64,000 nt of DNA from Erwinia sp. Its GTDB lineage: Bacteria; Pseudomonadota; Gammaproteobacteria; Enterobacterales; Enterobacteriaceae. The position numbers and the translations under genes were made by a program. How positions within the stretch are numbered: position 1 is the stretch's first letter; each line of letters starts with the position of its first letter. The notes beneath the pieces were generated by a model, which was not told the origin of the DNA, did not search any database, and was given only the letters and a program-made list of their open reading frames with translations. Location: positions 496,001 through 560,000 of the forward strand of contig OZ024666.1 of assembly GCA_964016415.1 (NCBI GenBank), written 5' to 3'. This document shows, one piece after another, positions 42,057-51,952 of this stretch.

Positions 42057-42224
42057 TTTGAACTGCGCTCCTGGTGTCAGACATTAAACGTACTCTTTCC
42101 CTGCATCGGAACACCGGAAACTCACGACCGCCCCCACCATCTGCCGTAATGACTGTCATACATCTCCTTTCGGGTGGCCGTCTCGCAATATGAACGCCGC
42201 ACCCGATGCCGATAATAGCAAATC

Positions 42225-43044
42225 TCAGTATCCCCTGATTTCAAACCAGTAAATCAGGGTGGCACCTGGCAGTATCTGAGGAGGCTTCCCCTCCTCCCCG
42301 TAAGCGAGCGCGGGCGGAACCATAATGGTCGCAGAGCCGTTAAGAGCCAGCTTATCAACAACCTCTTTAAAGATTGGAGGCATATCTTCGACGTTCTGCC
42401 GGAGCTCACTGCCGTCAGCCTCCATGTCAAGCAGGACGGTGCCGTCCGCCAGGCTTTCTTTTACAACAAGCCTCAGCGGTACGTTCTTTTTCAGCGGCGC
42501 GTCCCCGCGACGTTCAATGCGGTATAAAAATCCCTGCGGAGTCTTAACCACCCCCGGGGAGGCAAGAAAGCGCGCGGCGGCAGACTCACCCTGCTGCACC
42601 TGCTGAGCCAGCGTTTTCTCGCGTGCGCCGGCCACCTCTTTTCTGCTTTTCTGACATCGCCGTGAGCAGGGCACTCGTTGAATATTTCACTGCACCGCTC
42701 ATGTTGTCGCTAAATCAGGCTGTCAGCGCCTTTTTTTCCGTGAGAATTCCCAGAGCGCTGTTGGTTTCTATCGCCCGGAGAACCTCCTGTGAAAACGCCA
42801 CGCCCGACGCATAATCTCCTGAGGGTAGTCCGTCTTCCGCAGGCACCGGAAGGGGCTGCTGCTCCACGAGCGCGTTTAAGCCGCTGGCCACGCTTCTTCC
42901 GCCCGGGTCCGCTACGGGAAGGGGCGCATGCTGCCGGGCATCTTCCGGGGTCATATCCCCCGTTTCTTTTACCCGGGCTTTGTAGTGGCACACTGTATTG
43001 AGCAATTTGGTCAAAAAATTGTTGACGTCAGGAAATATATACAT
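42225..43044 (-). pseudogene. FKBP-type peptidyl-prolyl isomerase, broken
   Basis: The 3' part (42225-42674) encodes an FKBP catalytic domain with VKTPQGFLYRIERRGDAP and MVPPALAYGEEGKPPQILPG. The 5' part (42710-43044) encodes an N-terminal helical domain (SQEVLRAIETNSALGI) and stops at LTA-stop-FSDNMSG. The two parts are separated by a stop and a frame shift near 42650-42710. An intact version would resemble Fkl/Mip-like proteins of about 270 residues. The coding region is more GC-rich than its surroundings. Confidence 0.75.
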
Positions 43045-44109
43045 TAATTTGGCTTAACTTTTTTTATTTATCAGTAAACCATGCGCACCTAAGTTAACTT
43101 GCCAGATTCATGTATAAAAGAAATAGCTGAATTATGTCCTCTACCTCTACTTTTGCATTGTTCGCGGCTCAATGTAAGATAGGATTATTAAGGTTCAAAA
43201 TCTTAAACGATGGTGCAGTTTCACATTTTGATTGAAATTACACTGGCATGACATAAGTAACAAAATTACATAAGTCAGAAATTTCAAGTTGAACATCTAA
43301 CACTGTAAGGTAAACCTCATGAATTATTCTTCGTTTTCTCATAAGGAAGTATCGTGTACAGCATAGATTTGTTTCTATAAAAATTAAAAAAATCAAGCCG
43401 CGGCACAATTATCTTCCTGCAAATAAAAATATCTTTTATGTAAGGAAACTGATCAGTTTCCTACAATGGGGGCGGAGACTCACTACTTACCCTAATTGAT
43501 TTCTGTAGTAGTATTGAAGCTAGCCGATCTGGTATTTATATATTACCCGCCCCTTTAAATTCTGGGGTAATAGGATAGGTGATTATTAGCCTAAGCTCAG
43601 GCTTCGTATCCATATTGATTTCAATTTATGTTTTGCGAGCACGACTGCTATATGTGCAACTATAAAATTCGGCATTATAAGTGCGTGGGCGAGTCATTGG
43701 AGCGGCTCTTGATCAAAGCTTATTACCCTACATGCACAGCATATAAATATACTCGTTGCATTGCATCATCAAGAATTTATATCAGCATATTTATGTCAGT
43801 GGAAGCATCGAGGAAGTAAAATCAAAGTACGTCAGGCCACGCGTAAATAAAATTCGATTTTAGTTATAATTTAGCAGAGCTACTTAAAAGTGCCCGTAGA
43901 TGCTAGGTTTATAAGATATTATACGTGATTATATGAAGAAGACCGGCCTTTATGCTTACTCTTAGCTGCCATAAAGCACCATTCACAGTACTATTAAAAA
44001 GAGGTTTATTTCACCCGAGCGATAAAATAATTCTCGCATGTAACTAAATTTATCATACTTTGCCTATTAACTACACAATTGACTAAAATTACATGGAAAT
44101 TAAAATAAA
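43045..44109. other. AT-rich leader region of the NRPS gene
   Basis: About 1.06 kb without a credible gene (the 63-codon ORF at 43628 is rich in rare codons and lacks an RBS). It should contain the NRPS promoter; no convincing elements were identified. A weak GGAA lies 10 nt before the NRPS ATG. Confidence 0.45.
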
Positions 44110-46977
44110 ATGAGTTTAAATATCAAAAGTAAGAAGTTCAGGTTAAGCTCAACACAGCTAAGCGTGTATGTTGATCAGTTTCTAAACCCTGAGTCTAGTA
44201 ACTATAATATCGGCGTGTCATTCGAAGTGCACTCTGTTTTTGATAAAAATAAGTTTGAGAGAACCCTGCGGCAGTTAGTCATAAAGCTAGATTCTCTGAG
44301 GCTTAAATTTACTATGGATGGCTCAGAGGTATACCAAGAGCACATTGATGTCACCGAGAACTTAACGGATTATATTGAATTTGTAGAAGAGGATTATCTC
44401 AAAGATAATCAAGGCAATGACGTTTTCTTTACGAAACTATTCAATCTTGAAAAGTCAACGTGGCGAGCAAGAATCGTTAGGAGTGATGATCACAACTGGC
44501 AGTGGGATTTTTGCTGTCATCACCTTATAGCTGATGGACATAGTTTAACCAATGTACTTATAAATGAGTTCATTACCACCTACGTCAGTGATGACATAAA
44601 TTCGTGCGAGGAATCAAAAGAGAAACCTTTGTCCTATGAGGATTTTGTGCATGATGATATGGAATATATTAACTCAATTCGTTATCTAAAAGATAAAAAC
44701 TTCTGGTCTAACCTGCTTCAAGATATCCCCCCAAGATTACTAATTCCTATAGACGAAACTAACAGTAAAGGTCATGTAGGACATGCAGGATCTCTCGAAT
44801 GGGAGTTTGACGGAAAACTGTATCTAGATATTATTGACAAATGCAGTCAATATGACTGCACATTTACTCAATTTATATATTCAACACTAGCATGTTATTA
44901 CTACAGGATAACAGGATGTAGCGACATTGTAATCGGAATACCACTGCACAACCGAAAAAAAGCTTCCCATAAGAAAATTATGGGTATGTTTTCCTCATTA
45001 ACCCCGGTTTTGATAAACATTTGCGAAACCGACTGCTTTACCGATATCTTATATAAAACAAAGATCGCGATGCGCTCTTGTTACAAACATCAGAACTTTC
45101 CCCTTTCAGGGATTAATCAAACCATTAACCTAAGGAAAAATACCGGTCGAAGTCAGGTGTTCGATATCTCTCTCTCTTACGAGGTTTGTGACACATCTCA
45201 TTCAAACAAAAATCTAGAGATTTCACTTCGTAAAGTACATAGAGGAACACATCTCCCATTAGCCATTGCTATCAATAGCTACGCGATTGAAGGTGTAGAT
45301 AAAATATATGTCGACTTTAGCTATTTACTGGAATACTTTACAATTGAAGATATAAAATTATTTAAGTCTCGATTTATCAATATTATAAAATCTGCTTACG
45401 GTTCATTCGATAAGCCTATAAAGGATCTAGAGCTGATTGATGGAGAAGAATACGATAGGGTTGTCTATAAATATAACCATCTGAGCGTCGCTAATACCAA
45501 CTTTGAAACTTTGATACATACCCTGTTCGAAGAGCAGGTGCGCCGCTCGCCGGAGGCCGTGGCGCTGCTGTGCGGGAACCGGGAGGTCAGCTACGACGCC
45601 CTGAACCGGCAGGCCAACCGGATCGCACACCGTCTTATCGCCCTCGGCGTGCGCCCGGGGGATCGGGTGGCGCTGTGCGCGGAGCGCAGCGCAGCGGCGG
45701 TGGCCGGCATTCTGGGCATTCTGAAGTCGGGGGCTGCCTACGTGCCCCTGGATCCGGAGTATCCGGAGGACCGGCTGCGCTTCATGCTGGAGGACGCGGC
45801 GCCGGCGGCGCTGCTGACGGAGGGGAGGCTGACCGGAATCCTGCCCGGGAATACGCCTGTTGTACTTCTCGGCGATGCGGCTCATGCGGAGGAGCCGCGG
45901 GATTGGGAGCATGATCCGGACGCATCGGCGCGCGGCCTCACGGCCCGCAGCCTCGCCTACATTATCTACACGTCGGGCTCGACCGGCCGCCCAAAGGGAG
46001 TGATGGTTGAGCATGGAAATATCACAAGGTTATTTTTAAATACAAAAGACAAATTCCACTTTGACAGTAAAGACACCTGGAGTCTATTTCATTCATTGTC
46101 ATTTGACTTTTCCGTCTGGGAACTTTGGGGAGCGCTTTCCTCTGGGGGGAGATTAGTAATAGTCGATAAGATATGCACTAGGTCTCCTGGTGACTTCTAT
46201 GCTTTATTAAACAAGCATAAGGTTACAATTCTTAGTCAAACACCTAGCTATTTTAGGCAAATAATATTCCACAAAGACCAAAAAAAGCTTTTCTTGAGAT
46301 GCGTAATATTAGGTGGGGAGGCGCTTGACTGCGGTTCATTAAGCTCCTGGGTCAAGGTTCACCCGTTGAGTGAAATAAAATTAGTTAATATGTATGGCAT
46401 AACTGAAATAACGGTGCATGCTACTTATCATGAGATAACTCAACGCGATATTGATGCTCCGACTCGGAAGATTGTTGGAAGGCCAATATATGACCTGGGA
46501 ATATATATTCTCGACGGGAGCGGGCAGCCTGCCCCGGTAGGGGTGCCGGGCGAGATTTACATCGGCGGGGCCGGCGTTGCCCGCGGCTACCACAATCTTC
46601 CCGAGCTGACGGACGCGCGCTTTCTCGACGACCCGTTTACCGCGCGGGGCGAAAAGATGTACCGGTCCGGTGACGTGGGGCGCTGGCTGGCGGACGGAAA
46701 CATCGAATACCTCGGGAGAAACGACGCGCAGGTTAAACTCCGGGGTTCCGCATCGAGCCCGGGGAGGTTGACGCGGCGCTGCTGCGCTGCGACGGCGTGC
46801 TGGAGGCGCGGACCTGCGTGCGCGAGGACGCGCCGGGAGACAGGCGGCTGGTGTCCTACGTGCTGGCAGAGGGCGGGGCGGAGCCCCGGCCGGCCGCGCT
46901 GCGCTCCGCGCTCGCCGGGCGGCTGCCGGAGTACATGCTGCCGGAGGCCTTCGTCACGCTGGCGGCGTTCCCCGTGA
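44110..46977 (+). CDS. NRPS fragment 1: C1 and most of A1 (Thr-like)
   Basis: True frame runs to about 46744. C1 (residues 1-455) has HHLIADGHS near residue 137, an active condensation motif; as the first domain of the line it is probably a starter C domain that attaches an acyl group. It is AT-rich. A1 (from about 468) has YIIYTSGSTGRPKGVMVEH, FDFSVWELWG (near 665) and NMYGITEITVHA. The code DFWSIGMVHK differs from the Thr code DFWNIGMVHK at one position. A 1-bp deletion in CCGGGG(G)TTCC at about 46744 shifts the frame within the A8 region KLRGFRIEPGE. Confidence 0.85.
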   Translation: MSLNIKSKKFRLSSTQLSVYVDQFLNPESSNYNIGVSFEVHSVFDKNKFERTLRQLVIKLDSLRLKFTMDGSEVYQEHIDVTENLTDYIEFVEEDYLKDNQGNDVFFTKLFNLEKSTWRARIVRSDDHNWQWDFCCHHLIADGHSLTNVLINEFITTYVSDDINSCEESKEKPLSYEDFVHDDMEYINSIRYLKDKNFWSNLLQDIPPRLLIPIDETNSKGHVGHAGSLEWEFDGKLYLDIIDKCSQYDCTFTQFIYSTLACYYYRITGCSDIVIGIPLHNRKKASHKKIMGMFSSLTPVLINICETDCFTDILYKTKIAMRSCYKHQNFPLSGINQTINLRKNTGRSQVFDISLSYEVCDTSHSNKNLEISLRKVHRGTHLPLAIAINSYAIEGVDKIYVDFSYLLEYFTIEDIKLFKSRFINIIKSAYGSFDKPIKDLELIDGEEYDRVVYKYNHLSVANTNFETLIHTLFEEQVRRSPEAVALLCGNREVSYDALNRQANRIAHRLIALGVRPGDRVALCAERSAAAVAGILGILKSGAAYVPLDPEYPEDRLRFMLEDAAPAALLTEGRLTGILPGNTPVVLLGDAAHAEEPRDWEHDPDASARGLTARSLAYIIYTSGSTGRPKGVMVEHGNITRLFLNTKDKFHFDSKDTWSLFHSLSFDFSVWELWGALSSGGRLVIVDKICTRSPGDFYALLNKHKVTILSQTPSYFRQIIFHKDQKKLFLRCVILGGEALDCGSLSSWVKVHPLSEIKLVNMYGITEITVHATYHEITQRDIDAPTRKIVGRPIYDLGIYILDGSGQPAPVGVPGEIYIGGAGVARGYHNLPELTDARFLDDPFTARGEKMYRSGDVGRWLADGNIEYLGRNDAQVKLRGSASSPGRLTRRCCAATACWRRGPACARTRRETGGWCPTCWQRAGRSPGRPRCAPRSPGGCRSTCCRRPSSRWRRSP

Positions 46978-48747
46978 CGCCGAACGGCAAGCTGGACTAC
47001 GCGGCGCTGCCAGCGCCGGAGCTTGGCGCGCGGGTGAGCCGCGCTTACGAGGCGCCGCTCGGGCGGCAGGAGGTGCTGCTTGCCGGGCTGTGGGCGGAGC
47101 TGCTGGGGGTGCCGCGCGTCGGCCGGCAGGACAACTTCTTCGAGCTCGGGGGGCACTCCCTGCTGCTGGTGACCCTGACGGCCAGGCTTCGGCTGCGGGG
47201 CTCGTCACTCGCGGCGCGCGCGGCCTTCTCCTCGCCGGTGCTGGCGGACATGGCCCGCGAGCTCGTCAGCCTGCGCACCGCCGTGGTCCCGCCGGACAGC
47301 CTGATCCCGGACGGCTGCCAGTCGATTGCCCCCGCCATGCTCCCGATGGTGGCCCTCTCTGCCGCCGACATCAGCCAGATTGCCCGCCAGGCGGGCGGCG
47401 CCGCTAACGTGCAGGACGTCTACCCGCTCGCTCCGCTGCAGGCGGGGATCCTCTTTCACCACATGCTCGAGAACCAGGGTGACATCTACGTAGTCACAGG
47501 CGCTCTTCTCCTTCGACGGCCGGCCGCGGCTGGAGCGTTTTCTGACCGCGCTGCAGGAGGTTATCGATCGGCACGATATCCTGAGGACGGCGTTCTGCTG
47601 GCAGAGCGTGGCGCAGCCCGTACAGGTGGTTTGCCGCCGGGCCGAGCTCCGGCCCGGCGAGCACGACCTGCAAGACCGCGCCGGCCTGCTTGCGCTGACC
47701 GACCCGCGCCGGCACCGCCTGGATCTTACGCAGGCGCCGCTTCTTGCCGCCGACGCTGCGCAGGATCGCGCCACCGGCGAGTGGCTGCTCGTGCTGCGCT
47801 TTCACCACCTTATTGTCGATCACGTTACGCTGGATCTGATGTTTGAGGAGCTTAACGCTGTGCTGGCGGGCCGCGGGGACGAGCTGCCGCCGGCCGTTCC
47901 CTACCGCAATTTTATCGCGCGCACGCTGGCCGAACCGGCCGCGGAGCACGAACGCTACTTCAGGGATATGCTGGGCGACGTTGACGAGCCGACGGCCCCG
48001 TTCGGCGCGGGCAGCATGCTAAGCGCCGCGGACGAGGCGGGGGAGGCCGTCGGCCTGCTCGATGCGTCGCTGTCGCGCGCGGTGCGTGCGCAGGCGGCGC
48101 TGCTGGGAACGAGTCCGGGGGTGTTGTTCCATCTGGCCTGGGCGCTCGTGCTCGCCAAAACCTCCGGTCGGGAGGACGTCGTCTTCGGCACCGTGCTGCT
48201 CGGGCGCATGCAGGGCGGAAGCGCGGATGAACGCATGATGGGGCTGCTGGTCAATACGCTTCCGATCCGGATACGCCTGGCCGGTGCGGGGGTTGGCGAG
48301 GCCATACGCTATACGGCCGATGCGCTCGGGGGGCTGCTTGAACACGAGCAGGCCTCTCTGGCCATGGCTCAGCGGTGCAGCGCGGTGGACGACTCCCTGC
48401 CGCTGTTCAGCGCGCTGTTCAACTATCGCCACAGCGAGGCCGAAAGCGACAGCCCGCTTGGAGAGGGAGTGAGACTGCTTTCAGCGAGGGAGCGCAGCAA
48501 CTACCCCGTGGGCGTCTCGGTAGACGATTTGGGCAGCGGCTTCCGCCTTGTGGTACAGGCCTCCGCGGAGATCGGGGCGCAGCGCGTTCTTGGGTATCTC
48601 GAGCAGGCGGTGGCGAGCCTGGTGGCCGCCTCGGAGCAGGCCCCGGAGCGGCCGGTGCTGGAGCTTTCCGTAATGCCGGCGGACGAGCGCGCGCACATTC
48701 TCGACGCGCTCAGCGGCGGCGGCCCTGGTACGCAGCCGGATGCACTG
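45511..48747 (+). repeat. NRPS repeat unit 1 (A1-PCP1-C2)
   Basis: First of three full A-PCP-C units of about 3.2 kb. It diverges slightly from the others (for example 45543-45556, 47185-47212, 47475-47510), and has an AT-rich A core at 46015-46503. Confidence 0.9.
46797..47846 (+). CDS. NRPS fragment 2: end of A1, PCP1, start of C2
   Basis: True frame from about 46745 to 47490. It carries the A10 motif PVTPNGKLDY with the catalytic Lys, the PCP motif NFFELGGHSLLLV with the phosphopantetheine Ser, and the C2 start DVYPLAPLQAGILFHHML. HHM-x4-GD (HHMLENQGD) resembles the dual condensation/epimerisation signature. An extra A near 47491 (TACGTAGTCACAGG versus TACGTGTCACAGG in other copies) shifts the frame. 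Confidence 0.75.
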   Translation: MLEARTCVREDAPGDRRLVSYVLAEGGAEPRPAALRSALAGRLPEYMLPEAFVTLAAFPVTPNGKLDYAALPAPELGARVSRAYEAPLGRQEVLLAGLWAELLGVPRVGRQDNFFELGGHSLLLVTLTARLRLRGSSLAARAAFSSPVLADMARELVSLRTAVVPPDSLIPDGCQSIAPAMLPMVALSAADISQIARQAGGAANVQDVYPLAPLQAGILFHHMLENQGDIYVVTGALLLRRPAAAGAFSDRAAGGYRSARYPEDGVLLAERGAARTGGLPPGRAPARRARPARPRRPACADRPAPAPPGSYAGAASCRRRCAGSRHRRVAARAALSPPYCRSRYAGSDV

Positions 48748-51444
48748 CTGGTACACACCCTGTTTGAAGAGCAGGTGCGCCGTACGCCGGACGCCGTGGC
48801 GCTGCTGTGCGGGAACCGGGAGGTCAGCTACGACGCCCTGAACCGGCAGGCCAACCGGATCGCACACCGTCTTATCGCCCTCGGCGTACGCCCGGGGGAT
48901 CGGGTGGCGCTGTGCGCGGAGCGCAGCGCAGCGGCGGTGGCCGGCATCCTGGGCGCCCTGAAGTCGGGGGCTGCCTACGTGCCCCTGGATCCGGAGTACC
49001 CGGAGGACCGGCTGCGCTTCATGCTGGAGGACGCGGCGCCGGCGGCGCTGCTGACGGAGGGGAGGCTGACCGGAATCCTGCCCGGGAATATGCCTGTTGT
49101 ACTTCTCGGCGATGCGGCTCCTGCGGAGGAGCCGCGGGATTGGGAGCATGATCCGGACGCGTCGGCGCGCGGCCTCACGGCCCGCAGCCTCGCCTACATT
49201 ATCTACACGTCGGGCTCGACCGGCCGCCCTAAGGGGGTGATGGTCGAGCATGCGGGGGTTTGCAATCTTGCGCAGGCGCAGATTGCCCGGTTCGGTGTGG
49301 GCGCGGAGAGCAGGGTGCTGCAGTTCGCGTCCCCGAGCTTCGATGCCAGCGTATCTGAGTGGTGCATGGCCCTGCTGTGCGGTGCGAGCCTCGTCATTGC
49401 GGACCGCGCGGCGCTGCTGCCGGGCGACACGCTGAACGAGACGCTGTCAGCCCGTGGGGTGACGCACGTCACGCTGCCCCCGGTGGCGGCCGGGCTGCTG
49501 CCGGAGAATGGAAAGCCGACGCAGCTTGCAGCGCTGATTGTCGCCGGCGAAGCCTGCCCGGCCTCTCTGGTGGAGCAGTGGGCGGGAAGAATCCACATGT
49601 TTAACGCATACGGGCCTACGGAAGGCACCGTGTGTGCCACCGTTCACGCCTGCAGTGCGGGGAGCGGAGGCCTGACGCCGATCGGCCGGCCGATACAGAA
49701 CGTCCGGGTGTATATTCTCGACGGGAGCGGGCAGCCTGCCCCGGTAGGGGTACCGGGCGAGATTTACATCGGCGGGGCCGGCGTTGCCCGCGGCTACCAC
49801 AATCTTCCCGAGCTGACGGACGCGCGCTTTCTCGACGACCCGTTTACCGCGCGGGGCGAAAAGATGTACCGGTCCGGTGACGTGGGGCGCTGGCTGGCGG
49901 ACGGAAACATCGAATACCTCGGGAGAAACGACGCGCAGGTTAAACTCCGGGGGTTCCGCATCGAGCCCGGGGAGGTTGACGCGGCGCTGCTGCGCTGCGA
50001 CGGCGTGCTGGAGGCGCGGACCTGCGTGCGCGAGGACGCGCCGGGAGACAGGCGGCTGGTGTCCTACGTGCTGGCAGAGGACGGGGCGGAGCCCCGGCCG
50101 GCCGCGCTGCGCTCCGCGCTCGCCGGGCGGCTGCCGGAGTACATGCTGCCGGAGGCCTTCGTCACGCTGGCGGCGTTCCCCGTGACGCCGAACGGCAAGC
50201 TGGACTACGCGGCGCTGCCAGCGCCGGAGCTTGGCGCGCGGGTGAGCCGCGCTTACGAGGCGCCGCTCGGGCGGCAGGAGGTGCTGCTTGCCGGGCTGTG
50301 GGCGGAGCTGCTGGGGGTGCCGCGCGTCGGCCGGCAGGACAACTTCTTCGAGCTCGGGGGGCACTCCCTGCTGCTGGTGACCCTGACGGCCAGGCTTGGC
50401 CTGCGGGGCTTGTCACTCGCGGCGCGCGCGGCCTTCTCCTCGCCGGTGCTGGCGGACATGGCCCGCGAGCTCGTCAGCCTGCGCACCGCCGTGGTCCCGC
50501 CGGACAGCCTGATCCCGGACGGCTGCCAGTCGATTGCCCCCGCCATGCTCCCGATGGTGGCCCTCTCTGCCGCCGACATCAGCCAGATTGCCCGCCAGGC
50601 GGGCGGCGCCGCTAACGTGCAGGACGTCTACCCGCTCGCTCCGCTGCAGGCGGGGATCCTCTTTCACCACATGCTCGAGAAGCAGGGTGACATCTACGTG
50701 TCACAGGCACTCTTCTCCTTCGACGGCCGGCCGCGGCTGGAGCGTTTTCTGACCGCGCTGCAGGAGGTTATCGATCGGCACGATATCCTGAGGACGGCGT
50801 TCTGCTGGCAGAGCGTGGCGCAGCCCGTACAGGTGGTTTGCCGCCGGGCCGAGCTCCGGCCCGGCGAGCACGACCTGCAAGACCGCGCCGGCCTGCTTGC
50901 GCTGACCGACCCGCGCCGGCACCGCCTGGATCTTACGCAGGCGCCGCTTCTTGCCGCCGACGCTGCGCAGGATCGCGCCACCGGCGAGTGGCTGCTCGTG
51001 CTGCGCTTTCACCACCTTATTGTCGATCACGTTACGCTGGATCTGATGTTTGAGGAGCTTAACGCTGTGCTGGCGGGCCGCGGGGACGAGCTGCCGCCGG
51101 CCGTTCCCTACCGCAATTTTATCGCGCGCACGCTGGCCGAACCGGCCGCGGAGCACGAACGCTACTTCAGGGATATGCTGGGCGACGTTGACGAGCCGAC
51201 GGCCCCGTTCGGCGCGGGCAGCATGCTAAGCGCCGCGGACGAGGCGGGGAGGCCGTCGGCCTGCTCGATGCGTCGCTGTCGCGCGCGGTGCGTGCGCAGG
51301 CGGCGCTGCTGGGAACGAGTCCGGGGGTGTTGTTCCATCTGGCCTGGGCGCTCGTGCTCGCCAAAACCTCCGGTCGGGAGGACGTCGTCTTCGGCACCGT
51401 GCTGCTCGGGCGCATGCAGGGCGGAAGCGCGGATGAACGCATGA
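47608..51444 (+). CDS. NRPS fragment 3: C2, A2 (Tyr-like), PCP2, start of C3
   Basis: Longest intact stretch (1278 residues; true frame about 47491-51250). C2 has HHLIVDHVTLD (a DH variant of the HHxxxDG motif). A2 from about residue 380 has YTSGSTGRPKG (531), FDASVSEWCM (577), VTLPPVAAG, LIVAGEACP and NAYGPTEGTVCAT (665). The code DASTIAAVCK is one change from a published Tyr code (DASTVAAVCK). PCP2 Ser is in LGGHS (916). C3 starts at about 1006 with HHMLEKQGD. One module is thus complete and frame-intact. Confidence 0.85.
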   Translation: MAQPVQVVCRRAELRPGEHDLQDRAGLLALTDPRRHRLDLTQAPLLAADAAQDRATGEWLLVLRFHHLIVDHVTLDLMFEELNAVLAGRGDELPPAVPYRNFIARTLAEPAAEHERYFRDMLGDVDEPTAPFGAGSMLSAADEAGEAVGLLDASLSRAVRAQAALLGTSPGVLFHLAWALVLAKTSGREDVVFGTVLLGRMQGGSADERMMGLLVNTLPIRIRLAGAGVGEAIRYTADALGGLLEHEQASLAMAQRCSAVDDSLPLFSALFNYRHSEAESDSPLGEGVRLLSARERSNYPVGVSVDDLGSGFRLVVQASAEIGAQRVLGYLEQAVASLVAASEQAPERPVLELSVMPADERAHILDALSGGGPGTQPDALLVHTLFEEQVRRTPDAVALLCGNREVSYDALNRQANRIAHRLIALGVRPGDRVALCAERSAAAVAGILGALKSGAAYVPLDPEYPEDRLRFMLEDAAPAALLTEGRLTGILPGNMPVVLLGDAAPAEEPRDWEHDPDASARGLTARSLAYIIYTSGSTGRPKGVMVEHAGVCNLAQAQIARFGVGAESRVLQFASPSFDASVSEWCMALLCGASLVIADRAALLPGDTLNETLSARGVTHVTLPPVAAGLLPENGKPTQLAALIVAGEACPASLVEQWAGRIHMFNAYGPTEGTVCATVHACSAGSGGLTPIGRPIQNVRVYILDGSGQPAPVGVPGEIYIGGAGVARGYHNLPELTDARFLDDPFTARGEKMYRSGDVGRWLADGNIEYLGRNDAQVKLRGFRIEPGEVDAALLRCDGVLEARTCVREDAPGDRRLVSYVLAEDGAEPRPAALRSALAGRLPEYMLPEAFVTLAAFPVTPNGKLDYAALPAPELGARVSRAYEAPLGRQEVLLAGLWAELLGVPRVGRQDNFFELGGHSLLLVTLTARLGLRGLSLAARAAFSSPVLADMARELVSLRTAVVPPDSLIPDGCQSIAPAMLPMVALSAADISQIARQAGGAANVQDVYPLAPLQAGILFHHMLEKQGDIYVSQALFSFDGRPRLERFLTALQEVIDRHDILRTAFCWQSVAQPVQVVCRRAELRPGEHDLQDRAGLLALTDPRRHRLDLTQAPLLAADAAQDRATGEWLLVLRFHHLIVDHVTLDLMFEELNAVLAGRGDELPPAVPYRNFIARTLAEPAAEHERYFRDMLGDVDEPTAPFGAGSMLSAADEAGRPSACSMRRCRARCVRRRRCWERVRGCCSIWPGRSCSPKPPVGRTSSSAPCCSGACRAEARMNA

Positions 51445-51952
51445 TGGGGCTGCTGGTCAATACGCTTCCGATCCGGATACGCCTGGCCGGTGCGGGGGTT
51501 GGCGAGGCCATACGCTATACGGCCGATGCGCTCGGGGGCTGCTTGAACACGAGCAGGCCTCTCTGGCCATGGCTCAGCGGTGCAGCGCGGTGGACGACTC
51601 CCTGCCGCTGTTCAGCGCGCTGTTCAACTATCGCCACAGCGAGGCCGAAAGCGACAGCCCGCTTGGAGAGGGAGTGAGACTGCTTTCAGCGAGGGAGCGC
51701 AGCAACTACCCCGTGGGCGTCTCGGTAGACGATTTGGGCAGCGGCTTCCGCCTTGTGGTACAGGCCTCCGCGGAGATCGGGGCGCAGCGCGTTCTTGGGT
51801 ATCTCGAGCAGGCGGTGGCGAGCCTGGTGGCCGCCTCGGAGCAGGCCCCGGAGCGGCCGGTGCTGGAGCTTTCCGTAATGCCGGCGGACGAGCGCGCGCA
51901 CATTCTCGACGCGCTCAGCGGCGGCGGCCCTGGTACGCAGCCGGATGCACTG
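48748..51952 (+). repeat. NRPS repeat unit 2 (A2-PCP2-C3)
   Basis: Second unit; GC-rich throughout, with the Tyr-type core at 49252-49711. Its PCP-C part matches unit 3 apparently base for base, including the two 1-bp deletions at 51250 and 51538. Confidence 0.9.

Noticed and set aside
43628-43819. Cys-rich 63-codon ORF upstream of the NRPS
   Set aside because: No RBS, no family resemblance, and the codon pattern looks non-coding; cannot be supported.
49447-50364. 305-codon minus-strand ORF in the NRPS (and copies at 55879-56796 and 52819-53646)
   Set aside because: Arg/Pro/Gln-rich translation typical of antisense frames in GC-rich coding DNA; it recurs simply because the modules are repeated.
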